From positions 70,395,283-70,459,282 of the forward strand of contig CM035235.1 in NCBI GenBank assembly GCA_020226215.1: 64,000 bases of DNA, given 5' to 3'. Made by a program: the position numbers and the translations under genes. Under the pieces are notes generated by a model. The model was given only the letters and a program-made list of their open reading frames with translations. It searched no databases and was not told the origin of the DNA. Every line of letters starts with the position of its first letter. Position 1 is the first letter of the stretch. The stretch is from Sindora glabra (Eukaryota > Streptophyta > Magnoliopsida > Fabales > Fabaceae). This document shows, one piece after another, positions 25,909 to 37,272 of this stretch.

Positions 25909-25998
25909 AAGGCATATAGTAGACAACTAATAGTTAGGGATAGAACCAGATTTCATCATTTTAAGCATGGTTCGTGTTCATGTATTGATTTTTGGTAG
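25909..25998 (+). pseudogene. Untranslated remainder of the PPR DYW domain
   Basis: This 90-bp tail is in frame with the PPR gene directly after the TAA. It encodes the standard end of a DYW domain: an IVRDRTRFHHF motif, then HGSCSC and a terminal DFW followed by TAG. It has no further stop or frameshift, so the break is recent, a sequencing error, or bypassed by readthrough. Confidence 0.85.
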
Positions 25999-26828
25999 GG
26001 TTTAGTTTTATAGGAGCCCAGCAGGGTTAACTGCGAGGATAATGTAGAAGCTGTAGACAATTGTTTTTTAATAATTATTTCCTCATCTTAGCACGTTTAA
26101 TAGTGTATCAAGCCCATTTAATCATGAACAAAATAGAAACATCTTATATTAAATGCATTTTGTTGCTTAATAAGGTTAAAATTAACACCACAGGCCAAGC
26201 TTGGTGGTGCCTCTCTATAACAACTGATTAGTGTTTCATTGTTGATTACAAATTTGCTATCCTCTCAACGTCCACCACGTGGTTTGTTGACAGATATCAC
26301 TTGGTATTAAAAATTGAGGTTTAAGTGTTCAATTTCCATTCCTCTTATATACAACAAGAAAATAAAAAATGTTGAATGGGATCTGAAATTAAATTTCAAA
26401 TTTTTTATATCTATTGAATTTAATTTTACATATTTGCCTATCATTTTATATTTAATAATAATTGTTGATTTGCATTAAGAATCTAATTTCGAATTTTATT
26501 TTTAGTACATATAGCATTTTTGCAAGAAAAAGAAAGGAACCAAATAAAAACGAGAAAATAATGACTGGTTTATATTTTTTGTTCAATAGAGTTCAAGGGA
26601 ACCAAAATTCTTCTTTTGCAGCAAGGCTTGTATTGCAATGGTCATCTACTCACATCATATAACTCAGCTTTTTCCAACTGCATTTTGGTAATAACTTCTT
26701 CATATTCTTACATTCATAAAGGAAAGACACACAATTGCCCTCGGTAAATAACAGTCTAGCGCAGAGAAAACGAACTAGACCCCTAGCCTTAACAAAGACT
26801 ACTAACTAAAAGCCAGAAAACTTGACAT
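25999..26828. other. 3' intergenic spacer between convergent PPR and HUS1 genes
   Basis: This stretch holds the 3' ends of two converging genes. No other gene or structured element is recognised. Confidence 0.6.
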
Positions 26829-27788
26829 TTAAGTAGAACCAGGATCCAGTACAGGAAGCCTGCAATGCAAGCTAATTGATTTATCAGTCTGGCGAGACCC
26901 AGGAATGAAAAACTGGAATATTACTGTCAAACAAGCTCCCTGTGAAGCAATCCCATAGAAAGCACAATCTGGTTTGGCCAAGTGAAACTGAAGGCTCTTA
27001 GCAAAATGCTTCACACTCACCCGCACTAACTGAGCATCTCCTCTTTGAACTGCCCTTGATGAGCGAGTCTGACCACTCAGGTTCTGATCTTCAGCAGGAG
27101 CATTTGCTTTCTCTCCAATTACCAACAGTTTCCGAAAATCAGCACCAAGAGTGATCAATGTAGTTGAAGTTTGCACCTGTAAATCCCCATACTTGCTTAT
27201 AGAAACTTTGAGCACATCGCCTACATACTTCATCCGATCAACAAAGTTCTGCAATTGATTCAAATCCGGCACCTGAACTAGGGTTTGAGGCAAATCCTGG
27301 GTCATATCCAGAGCGGTCTGAAGCTCAAGAACTTCAGCCCTTGACAACGGCTTCGAGATTGGGACATCTTGAATAACATCAGATTTACACCCTTTGGTTT
27401 CGAAGGTGAGATATGGCATTGGTTGGGTGCAATTTGGAGGCAGCTTCTTCACCAACTTGATCTGAAGACGATTCGCAGCATTCCCACCTTCGAATTCCGA
27501 ACAAATACCGACACTGCTTCGAAGAGCGCGTAGGAGAGGAGAAACGTCAATGGTGAAGGCTATGCGGTCATCGTTCTGGCTGGAGATACGGTAATCGTCG
27601 AAGAGGGCTTGTTTGTGAAACTGAGCAATTGATTGAATGCCATCGCCATTGAGGAGATTTTGGAGGAAAAAGGCGTGATCTTTTGTCAGGTAGACATGGC
27701 AGATCTTACCCACCTTGTCGAGGGCTGGAATGAACCTCTTCTCCAAGAGATTCACGCCATTCTCCGTCAGAAAAGCTTTGAATTTCAT
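26829..27788 (-). CDS. HUS1: HUS1 subunit of the 9-1-1 DNA damage checkpoint clamp
   Basis: An intronless gene of 319 aa, the usual length for HUS1. The N-terminus begins MKFKAFLTENGVNLLEK and the family's conserved stretches follow in order: HVYLTKDHAFFL, FDDYRISSQNDDRIAF, LLRALRS, LQIKLVKKLP, YLTFETKG, and a C-terminal block with VRVSVKHFAKSLQFH. HUS1 adopts a PCNA-like fold and joins RAD9 and RAD1 in a ring loaded at damaged DNA in the nucleus, promoting checkpoint signalling and repair. The start at 27788 matches the conserved family N-terminus. An E2F-type site lies upstream, and a 3-codon upstream frame (27855-27866) may be in the leader. It is transcribed in the same direction as the two FRS genes beyond it. 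Confidence 0.93.
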   Translation of the reverse strand: MKFKAFLTENGVNLLEKRFIPALDKVGKICHVYLTKDHAFFLQNLLNGDGIQSIAQFHKQALFDDYRISSQNDDRIAFTIDVSPLLRALRSSVGICSEFEGGNAANRLQIKLVKKLPPNCTQPMPYLTFETKGCKSDVIQDVPISKPLSRAEVLELQTALDMTQDLPQTLVQVPDLNQLQNFVDRMKYVGDVLKVSISKYGDLQVQTSTTLITLGADFRKLLVIGEKANAPAEDQNLSGQTRSSRAVQRGDAQLVRVSVKHFAKSLQFHLAKPDCAFYGIASQGACLTVIFQFFIPGSRQTDKSISLHCRLPVLDPGST

Positions 27789-27921
27789 ATTCTCTGTGAT
27801 CGGACGGCGAACAAGGATGGAAGAGGTTGGTAGTTATGAGGTGAAGTTGCTCGGTTACAGCGCCATGGATATGGTGATTAAGGCAGAAGAAGAAATTGGC
27901 GGCAGAAAGAGGGAAAATTTT

Positions 27922-27930
27922 GCGGGAAAA
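27922..27930 (-). promoter_or_regulatory. E2F-type site upstream of HUS1
   Basis: On the minus strand this reads TTTTCCCGC, a strong match to the plant E2F/DP consensus (TTTSSCGS), 134 bp upstream of the HUS1 ATG. A weaker TTGGCGG-like match lies at about 27896-27902 on the plus strand. Such sites drive S-phase and DNA-damage expression of plant replication and repair genes; use here is inferred. Confidence 0.55.
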
Positions 27931-29151
27931 ATATTACAAAAATATCAGCATTTACTTGGATTGTCATGCGTATGACATGGAAAAAACTCGTGGCACTCTA
28001 TTAGAATTCAGTATTAGTTGTATACAAATTTTGTTAAGCATATTGTTTTTTCAATGGCAATCTGATTTTCTTAAATAGCTAAATTTCTATTAAAATTGGA
28101 TGATTTTTTATCATATATTATTAAATTAGAAAACTAATATAATTAAAATATATAAAATACTAATATAATATTAAAAGTTTTTTTTCTACAGCATGACAAT
28201 CACTCAATATGTACAATAAAATGAATAAAACATCGAAAACTGATGTTGCAAATTTTTTTATATAAAATATACAGTTTCACTTTTATTTTTGTATACATTT
28301 AAAACATAAGCTTAAATAATATTAGCAAGATAAAATAATTGCGTGAAAGATTGAATTGAACAGTTCTGTTAATTTTTGAATTTTGAGGATGTTAATTACA
28401 TAAAATCGTATACATATTTATATAGGATGCAAGCAAGCTGAATCAAATTAATCTTACAGCCATGTCAAAACAATTTTAACAATTTTATTTGAATTATGTG
28501 TGCATGTAGTACTGTTTAAAAGTTAAATTTGCTTTAAATAATATTAAAAAATTAAAATTTTAATAAAAGTTAAGGCACGAAAAATACTTTTTTCGGTCAT
28601 AAAAGCATGACACATGTTGTGAATGATTTTAGTATGACTGTCTTTTTCTTTTTTTTTCAACGAGCAAGACAAATTAGCTTTGAAAAGTTTCATAGGTTGT
28701 GATTGGAATTAAATTTGATTCAATGTTGCATTATAAATCAACTTTATATTATTATTATCCATTTACATATTATTATATCAATAAATAATTATCTAAATTT
28801 TTTAATTACTATTAATTTTTTAATAACTCATTTTTTTCTCATTTACTAATAGTATAAAACAATAAATTAAATTTAATCTCTTTTTGAATTCCAATCTAAC
28901 TAAACCAAGTATCTATTTTTCTTTTCTGTTGTATTGTGGAAATAAACCATTTTTATCTAATTCTTTATTCATCTTAACCTTTCATCTTCAATCAGTTGTA
29001 GAAGTAGAATTCATATTTTTCAAACTTGCTTGTGTGATTAAGACAAACTTGAAACATCCATGTTTCAGCCAGAAAAATGATGGGGTGAAAGGAATAAGGA
29101 AGAAATGAAGAAACAAGATAACAATCTATTGCACACTGCAGAAGTCACTGG
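27931..29151. other. Intergenic DNA between HUS1 and the first FRS gene
   Basis: AT-rich spacer. At about 28685-28885 lies a segment whose minus-strand end begins GAGATTAAATTTAATTTATT, like the foldback element at 17690-18125; its other end begins GGAATTAAATTTGATTCAA. It is probably another copy of that MITE family. Confidence 0.45.
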
Positions 29152-31173
29152 TTATCCAGGCATCAATCCTTGGGAATCATCTACATTTACATGACGAAGT
29201 TTGTTCAATATGTCCTCCAATGCTTCTGCTACAGTTTGGTATAGTTCTTGCGATTTCCTGCCTTCCTCAACAACCTGCACTATTCTTCTGTATAATTGAT
29301 CATACCGATGAACTGGGTTATTAATATCAATCCCACTGCAGCTGTGATCAATAACATACCTACGCTTCAAATCTTTCCTCCATCGCGAAAGAATGTACTG
29401 AGATGGAATCTCTTCAATGCCGTTTTGGCTCAAGATTGATAGTGCATGCCTGCACAAGTAACCTCTGAAGTTGAAAAAACCACAGATGCAAAGGACCTCC
29501 ATTTCAGGTCCATTGTAATACACCTCGTAGTCTCTTGTGTCTCCCATATTTTCCTCTGCTTGAACTTGCTCTTTGACTACGTACGTGACAACTGGCCCGT
29601 CGGCGTTTAACTGTCTGGTGCTAAAACATGAGTACATTCCTTCAACTTCCCCCTCAAACATTCTCAATATTTCACTTGTGTATAATTTTGAAAGCTGCAA
29701 CTCAAAGTAACACCTTGACTTCAGCATAAAGGTAGAATTTTTTGAGTTTAAATCTGCCATAGCCTCGAGCTCATGCTTTGCCTGCAAAGCCTGATCATAC
29801 TTGTCCAAAAATTCTCTTAGGCGAGTTTGTTTATCAAGATAGCCTTCAAAAAAGAACTCCACAACATCACTTGGTTGGGTTGGAAACATTCCTGCCAAGG
29901 AATTTTCCTTGAGATAAACTGGAACCCACCGTTTCCGATCCTCGTATAATGCTTGAAGCCATGCTTGACCTCTGATTTCATAACGCTGCATCATGTCCTC
30001 CCAAGCTGATTCGAATTCATCAGCCCTCAAAGAGCAATAAACAGCTCTGTTCAGGGCATCTTTGATTGCTTCATATTCTAGCAATTCTCCCAGTTTTTCT
30101 GGAACTTTTTGCATGATATTGGATAAGCAAAGACAGTGAGAAGCCCGTGGGAAAACATCAGCAACTGTAGTAAGCAAGGTTCCACATTGTTCAGTAATGA
30201 TGGCTTGAGGCGGGCGTCCTAAGATGCATGTAAGCCATGCCCTGAACAGCCATGTGAATGATTCAACAGTCTCACTTGCAAGCAAACCACAACCAAACAA
30301 AATGGAATGTCCATGGTGATTTACTCCAATAAACAGAACCAGTGGAACTTCATATTCGCATGTCAAACATTTGGTATCAATTCTGACCACATCACCGAAA
30401 TAACTGTATGCTACTCTGGACCTTGCTTCGGCCCAAAACAAATTTCTTAAGCATCCCTTCTCATTGATATCCACCACATAAAAGAAGTCTGGGTCTATTA
30501 ATTGCAACCGACCAAAAAAATTCATAATTGCTTCGGCATCACCTCTTTGAAGCATCAATTGATTACAGCATACATCATTTTTGAGTTCTCTTTTATTAAC
30601 ATCTGCATTTCCATCAGCCTCTGCATCAATTAACACAGTTCGAAACAGCCTGATTTTCTCAATTCCATCAGAACCATCTATTTGCAGTGCTCTTTTTGTT
30701 CCAAGACTCATGTGCTTATGGGATTTATAAAACTTTCCACTTGTTGGGTTAATCAAGTGATTGTGCTCAAGCTCAACTTCTACAATTCTCCATCTTTTGG
30801 TTTCCATCAACCTGAACTTTATCATTGCTGGACAACCAGTTCTTGTTTCAGGCCTTGGGCGATTTGCATCACTTCTTTTCTTGAACCCTGCACTACTGCA
30901 GCTAAGTTTTCCTCTGTATCGCTCCTTACTCTTTCTGTACCATGTGTTACTTACTCTTACGCCGAACCCTTGCTCCTTAGCATAACAGTTGTAGAAGTAA
31001 TATACATCCTCATAAGAATCAAACTCCATGCCAATTGCAGGAGGAAGAGGGTTCTCCCCTTGAATTATGCCAGTTTTGCTGACAAATTCAGTCATTCCAC
31101 AGTCTGCTTCAATCTCAAATTCATCAGCATCATCCTCTGCTACAGGCTCACTGTTGAGAGAAACTTCCTCCAT
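29152..31173 (-). CDS. FAR1-RELATED SEQUENCE protein (FRS6/FRS8-like), copy 1
   Basis: 673 aa in one long exon. Residues about 48-142 are the FAR1 DNA-binding zinc finger (Cys92, Cys114, His137, His139). Residues about 230-345 are the MULE transposase-derived domain, with Asp266 in VVRIDTKCL and the FIGVNHHGHS and WLFRAWLTC blocks. A SWIM zinc finger follows near 560-590 (CICGFFNF...CRH). The second DDE Asp position reads ITEQ (Glu328), so transposase activity is not expected. The FHY3/FAR1 family are nuclear transcription factors from a Mutator-like transposase, with roles in light signalling and development. An acceptor AG abuts the ATG at 31173. An upstream exon ending in ATGAAG at 32150-32145 with donor GTGGCT would add two residues; otherwise that exon is untranslated. 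Confidence 0.9.
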   Translation of the reverse strand: MEEVSLNSEPVAEDDADEFEIEADCGMTEFVSKTGIIQGENPLPPAIGMEFDSYEDVYYFYNCYAKEQGFGVRVSNTWYRKSKERYRGKLSCSSAGFKKRSDANRPRPETRTGCPAMIKFRLMETKRWRIVEVELEHNHLINPTSGKFYKSHKHMSLGTKRALQIDGSDGIEKIRLFRTVLIDAEADGNADVNKRELKNDVCCNQLMLQRGDAEAIMNFFGRLQLIDPDFFYVVDINEKGCLRNLFWAEARSRVAYSYFGDVVRIDTKCLTCEYEVPLVLFIGVNHHGHSILFGCGLLASETVESFTWLFRAWLTCILGRPPQAIITEQCGTLLTTVADVFPRASHCLCLSNIMQKVPEKLGELLEYEAIKDALNRAVYCSLRADEFESAWEDMMQRYEIRGQAWLQALYEDRKRWVPVYLKENSLAGMFPTQPSDVVEFFFEGYLDKQTRLREFLDKYDQALQAKHELEAMADLNSKNSTFMLKSRCYFELQLSKLYTSEILRMFEGEVEGMYSCFSTRQLNADGPVVTYVVKEQVQAEENMGDTRDYEVYYNGPEMEVLCICGFFNFRGYLCRHALSILSQNGIEEIPSQYILSRWRKDLKRRYVIDHSCSGIDINNPVHRYDQLYRRIVQVVEEGRKSQELYQTVAEALEDILNKLRHVNVDDSQGLMPG

Positions 31174-34100
31174 CTAATAAGAAAAGCAAAACAAGAACCC
31201 GTTCAAAAGAGAAAATAAGTTTTTGAAAGATAAAAATGAAACTGATAAGAATCAAGGGTATGTAAATCACAAAAAATATTGAAGTCAATCAATATCCAGC
31301 AGGCCACTCTCCAATTTGAATATTTGATTTTTCTGTCAAAAGGTTCAGGAAATTACATAAGAAAACTGGCTAAATTTTTTAGCCACGCTTCGTGATGATT
31401 TCCCCCATTTATTTATACAATACTTGAGATCCATGTAAAAGGCTTTGTTGTTGTTGTTGTTGTTTTTGTTGTTGTATTTATACAATACTCGAGAGAATTC
31501 TAATAAATTCATTAGACATAGATATCAATTTTAATATTATTCTTACCTCATCTGGCTAGCATCCTTAATTTGATGTATCATTGCATCTAAAAAAGTGACT
31601 ACATTACGCTGGAACAAAGTAATGGCAGCAAGCATCATAATGGCATATATTTTGCTCCTTAATGCCAGATTACCCAAATTCGTAATACAAGAAAATTTTA
31701 GCCTTCTGATATATACCAAAGGACACAAAGACTAAATCACTTTCTGATTCATGGCCTACCTATAAATATCAATTCAAACACATTTGAGCATCCCATCTTT
31801 GACCCCAGATGAAAAGGAGAACGGTTTTTCCCATCTTCTGTTCAACACTCCACCCCCACCCCCAGTAGAAAGAATTTTTCAGTAGAAGCGGAAATAAAAA
31901 GAAAAAAAGTAAATATGATACATAATTGAAATGTATATATGAAATCTAGTACTGGACTCAATGCACTTAAGCTATTCTCTTAATTTTATGGTTAAGAGAA
32001 GAACTCTCAAAATGAAGATATTCTACCAATTGATCAAAAGCAAGCACTAATATCACCTAAAATTGAACAACTTGAATGTTTCGGACCCAAAACGAGATGC
32101 TAATCACCAAATAAAATAAGCTTATTCCAACTCAAAAAAGCCACCTTCATGATGAGGGGAAAATTCCAGCAAGGATTCCAGAGACTGAGCTCATTGTAAT
32201 TCGCCAATGGGGAAAAGAGTACGGGAACGGCGTCGAGATTTGAAGATCGAAGATTGAAACTTGATTGTGTTCGAGTTCAATACTGCTCTTAACCTGTTGA
32301 TTTGGTGAACCACCAAAACTGGGCAAAAGCGGAAGGGGAATTCGCAAGCACAAGGCAAACAGTGCGATCAGACAGAACATTAATGAAATTGAAATTGGTC
32401 AAGAATTTGTTTGCAGAGGAAAATACAGAGACAAGCAAAATAGTCATTTTCAATTAGGAAAAAATTTCGGCATGGTGTTACAGTGTTGTGTCTAAAAATG
32501 AGTAATTATTATGTCGTGATTGATTTTAGCAAAGGGAAAAACCTTTCTTCCAGGAACCAAAAGGAAAACTTCTTTCTGAAAAATGAAAACCCCCATAGGC
32601 TAAGGATAACGCTTATATAGAGATTTTGTGAATTTTGCTGAGAAAATTTTATTTTGCTACTAGTTGTCATTTTAAAAAAATAAAAAATTCTACGACACAT
32701 ACATACTTTTAACTCTGTTTATTAACATATTAAACTAGAATATGTAAAATTAAATTCTTAAATAAAATGTAATATATAATCAAAATTAATAATACATCAA
32801 TATATTATTATATATTAATAATGTACCAAAAATCCTCGAACATTTAGCGAATTCTCACCAAGCTGTGATCACACAACATCGTACAAACTACCACACATTA
32901 TTTTTTTGCTTATTATCTAATTTTTAAAGAAAAATATATTAGTGCATTGTTTACTCTCATATCATAAATGATGAATTATAGATCTCATAGCCCATGGGAA
33001 AAAATGAATAAAGAGTGAATTTAAGGGGGCAAAAATTACCCTCTTAAAAAAGTGACTTATTTTATTAGAAAACGTTATTATCTTAAGTTATTTGTTATTT
33101 TAAAAAAAAACCATCAAAATAAAAAAAAGGTTTAATAGTAGACCTTTTAAATTTAAGAGTATTTTTATCTATTATTATTTGATCATAAAATTGCATATTT
33201 TTATACACTCACGTTTTTATCAAAAATTTTTTGTATATCGTTACTACAAAAAATTATTATGTATAACAAGTTAAAAAAATTATAACTATTAAAAAAACTT
33301 TTAATTTTTTTCTAAAAATTGTAAGAATACATAAAAACAAACGAATATATTATAAGAACACATTTTAATCCATATTTTTACCCGGGTACCTACGAAACCC
33401 AATTCAATCAGACGAAAAACTTAGCTATACAGTCCGAGAGTGAAGGATTTCAACAAATTCTCCCACAACATTTTTCATTAAAAAAGTTGACTTTCACAAT
33501 TTTTATTCAAAACTTGTTCAAGATTACCATTTTTTTTTAGATTGAAATTTACCAATGTAGGAGAGACGTTACAACTTCATTAATAAAATTTGCAACGCTA
33601 AACAATTTACAAAATTTTTCAAAAAATTATAACTCCTGTTAAAAAAAATGCATTCTCTTAATATATTTTACTCATACACACAGCTGAGGCAATTTTCTAA
33701 ATAGAAGCATTTATGTGTGAGCATCGTAATTTTTTGCACAGTAATTTTCTCAATATTCATAATTTTATAGATCATATTATAATAGTGAAATTACATCTAT
33801 TTCAGTAGGAGTACCCTTACTTAAAATCTTACATAAAATAATATATTTTATTTAAAATACTTACACTAGTTTGTAAATTTTATCAATAATGAAATATTAA
33901 AATACATTTATCTTCATTGACTTTCAAATCTTGACTCCACCGCTGTCTTCTAAAATTCACAATTCTACAGATCCTACTATCTATCACGGAATGCAACGAC
34001 GATACCCTTCCAAACTTTTCCCAGTTGAAAGTAACCATGGCCCTTCTTCTACATCATGAATTCCAGTCAACTATATACAATGATATGTCTAGATTGCCAA

Positions 34101-34264
34101 TAGAACATATGCCACATCTTTTACACAATTTCAACAATTCTACATCAACATGGCCAAAGAAGCAACCATTAGGCATCTAAATACTTTGCAAACAAAAAGA
34201 ATGACTAACAACAGCTACAACCTATCAACATCATATTATTTGGTTATATTCTTGGTTTACTCAC
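31174..34264. other. Leader intron and spacer between the two FRS genes
   Basis: Bases 31174-32144 are probably a 971-bp intron of FRS copy 1, holding a (TTG)n run at about 31445-31475. A likely untranslated exon lies at about 32145-32400. The remaining 1.9 kb is AT-rich with no gene. A (-) frame at 32147-32380 ends in a short MSSVSGILAG... peptide and is best read as leader sequence. Confidence 0.5.
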
Positions 34265-37200
34265 TCATTCAATCTTGTCAGCTACAAGACGAACCTTATT
34301 CAAAGACTCTTTAAATGCCTGCCAAGCAACCATATAATGATCTTGGGATATCATCCCTTCTTCAACAACCTGCATGGCCCTTCTGTACAAATGATCAAAA
34401 CACTGAACTGGGTTGGTAATATCAATATTATTGGAGCCAAGATTTGGTGCATACAATCTCTTGTAGTCCTTCCTCCATCTTGACAAGATATACTGACATG
34501 GAATTTCCTCCAAACCATTGTAATTAAGGATACACAAGGCATGTCTGCACAGATAACCATTGAAGTTAAAGCAACCGCATATGCAGCGAACTTCTGCCAC
34601 TGCTTTGTCATACATGACTTCAAAGTTCCCAATATCTCTTGCGGGTTCTTCCCCTCGACGTTCTTTTACCAAGTATGTTACTAAGGATCCATTTGCTTGG
34701 ATTTGTGTAATGCTAAAACATGATGACATCATCACCACCTCGTCTTGGAACTTTCTGAATATGGAATTTGCGTATAACTTTGAGAGCTGCAACTCGTAGT
34801 AGCATCTTGTTTTCAGCAAAGGGCTTGAATCCCTCGACTCCAGATCGTCAAGAGCTTCTTGTTGATGCTTCTTTTGCAGAACTAATTCATAGATGTCAAA
34901 AAATTCTTTCAAAGAAGTTTGTTGATGGATATAACCATTAAAAAAGGCACTGGTGAACTCACGCATCTCAAAATTAGAAATCCCAGCAAAAAATGTTTCC
35001 TTGGAATAAACGGGAGCCCATCGCTCTCGTTCTTCATGCAAATTGTGGAACTTCTCATGATTTCCAAGTCCAAAACGTTGGCTCAGATCATCCCAATTTC
35101 TCTCAAATTCATCTACTGTTCCACACTGATAGATTACTTTAGTCAATGCCATCTGAAATGCCTCGTATTCTTGCAACTGTGACAACTCACTGAGAATGCT
35201 CTGCACGACTTGTGAGACATAAATTTTATGGTGAGCTCTTGGGAATACCTCTGCTACTGCACTTTGCATAGCCTTACACCGACTTGTAATAATAGTTTGG
35301 GGAGGGCGACCAGACATGCATGTAAGCCATGCCCTAAACAACCAAATGTAGGTTTCTAATGTCTCATCTGCAAGCATACCGCATCCCAGCAAAATCGATT
35401 GCTCATGGTGATTCACGCCAACAAATGCAACAAGTGGAATATCATAATTGTTCAACAAGCATGTTGAGTCTAATGCAACAACATCGCCAAAGTAACCATA
35501 TGCAGCCCTAGATCTAGAATCAATCCAAAAGATGTTCCTTAAATGTCCATCATCATTCATATCCATCACATAGAAAAAATTTGGATTCAACAGTTGACTG
35601 TGACAGAAGTAGTTCGAAATGACTTCTGCATCTCCCTTTTTAAGTTTCAAACGCCTGGAAAAACTAATGTGGTTGCTAATTCCTCCGTCATTAGAATTTG
35701 AGCTTCCGTAACCTGAGCCATCCAGCACGGGTGTGCGATATAACTTGATTGTTCGTACTTCAACATCTAGAGTTGGCTCACCCTTTCTTTTGACCGCACC
35801 GTCCATCTTCTTATGTGATTTAGAGTTCTGTGCTCTCTCAGGATCAAATGAATGGTTATGCTCAAGTCTGACTTCATCAACCCTCCACCTATTAGATTCC
35901 ACTAACCTCAACCTAATCATTGCCAAACAGCCTGTTCTTGTTTCCTTCCTACGACTACTTGTTTCTTTAGCTGTTTTAAAACCCTCACAGTTGCAGCAGA
36001 GCACAGCACCGCGTTTCTCCTTGCTGTTGCGTTTGGTCCATGAAGATTTTACCCTTATAGCAAATCCAAGCTCCTTGGCATAGCTATTATAGTAGTTGTA
36101 GGCATCATCATATGTATCAAATTCCATCCCCACAACTGGTGGAGGGCAATCTCTTCCTTGAGATTCACCGTGAGGACTATCAACTACTGTTATCTCTCTC
36201 CCATTTTCATGCCCATTTCCATCCATATCAATTAAATGCTCGCAATCATTATCAAGGTCGTTTTCCTCATCTTGAAGCAGTTGTTCACTGTTTGGAGATC
36301 CTTCCTCTATCTGAAAACAGCGAGGAAACTTCAATCAGAATTCACATTCTTCTGGAAACCAGATATGCATCAATTGGCAACTACGCAAATTGAAATATAT
36401 TGAGAATCAAGCTCACAGAAGACCTTGCCATTTTCAAAATTTCATGTTGCCGACCGTAGTGAAGATTCTATTGTTAGTTAGTTGCACTTCAATCTTGACA
36501 CTTCACCCATTCCCTTTCATCTGTGTATCATTATACATTTTACTTATCCAATAAGCACTCACAAAGTTCTATTTTTTATTTATTTTTTTAAATTTCAAGC
36601 AATAGCTAAGTTACTTCTTAGACGTAAAATAGCCAGGTTGTTGAAGATTGAGGAATCTACAGAAAGTCTCTACATTTTACACATCCAATAAGCACTTAAG
36701 GATCTAGAACCCCTAAATTACGTTTGCCAGCAGGTCTAAAAGAAATCACAGATTCTCTGCCATTTGAGGGTTCTGTCTATCTCACTTCAAGACTTCAGGT
36801 CATTGCAAACTTCCTAAGCCAACCAAACAGGAACAGCAATTTGAAGCCATAAACCCAACAATTGAAAATAGTTCAACCCACTGGTAGACTGATTTTCACC
36901 AGTTTAAAGATTTCCAATGAATTCATTCAATGATTAAAAGCGCCAGAATTCTCTTCTTCCCGATACCATTCTTTTCAAAGAAAGGCTTACCAGAATCGCC
37001 TTCTAAAAAAGAAGACAACTTTTTTCTTAGGGTCCTGTTAACCAGTGCCACAAGTGCAATTTTCTTCAATCTTCACAACAGAATTGAAGCTAAAAACGTG
37101 GGTGACATGCCAGAAAAAAAAGACAGATTTTTCTAACATCACACAGCAGGACAGACTATAATGAGAGGCAAGGACAGAATTAAAGGTTTCGGTGACGAAT

Positions 37201-37272
37201 TACCGTGACGTCGAGATTAGGGGATGGTGATGAGGCCTCGTCGCTAGGAGAATACGAGGTATCGCCGGTCAT
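34265..37272 (-). CDS. FAR1-RELATED SEQUENCE protein (FRS6/FRS8-like), copy 2
   Basis: Two coding exons: 37204-37272 (23 codons, MTGDTSYSPSDEASS...) and 34265-36310, separated by an 893-bp GT-AG intron; 704 aa. Intron reading would give a false start at 36334 (MKFPRCFQ). The splice is preferred because exon 2 begins IEEGSPNSE, exactly where copy 1 begins MEEVSLNSE. The protein has a FAR1 zinc finger (FDTYDDAYNYYNSYAKELGF, then Cys...Cys...HNH), a MULE-type domain (VVALDSTCLL, FVGVNHHEQS, WLFRAWLTCMSGR) and a SWIM finger (CICGCFNF...CRH). The second catalytic position is ITSR rather than the usual ADQ, so activity is lost. It is likely a nuclear DNA-binding regulator, arisen by tandem duplication with copy 1. 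It is divergent from the alpha/beta hydrolase, 1.4 kb away. Confidence 0.9.

Noticed and set aside
36311..36334. ATG at 36334 as the start of FRS copy 2
   Set aside because: These eight codons lie before a good acceptor, and the alternative exon at 37204-37272 joins in phase and aligns with copy 1.
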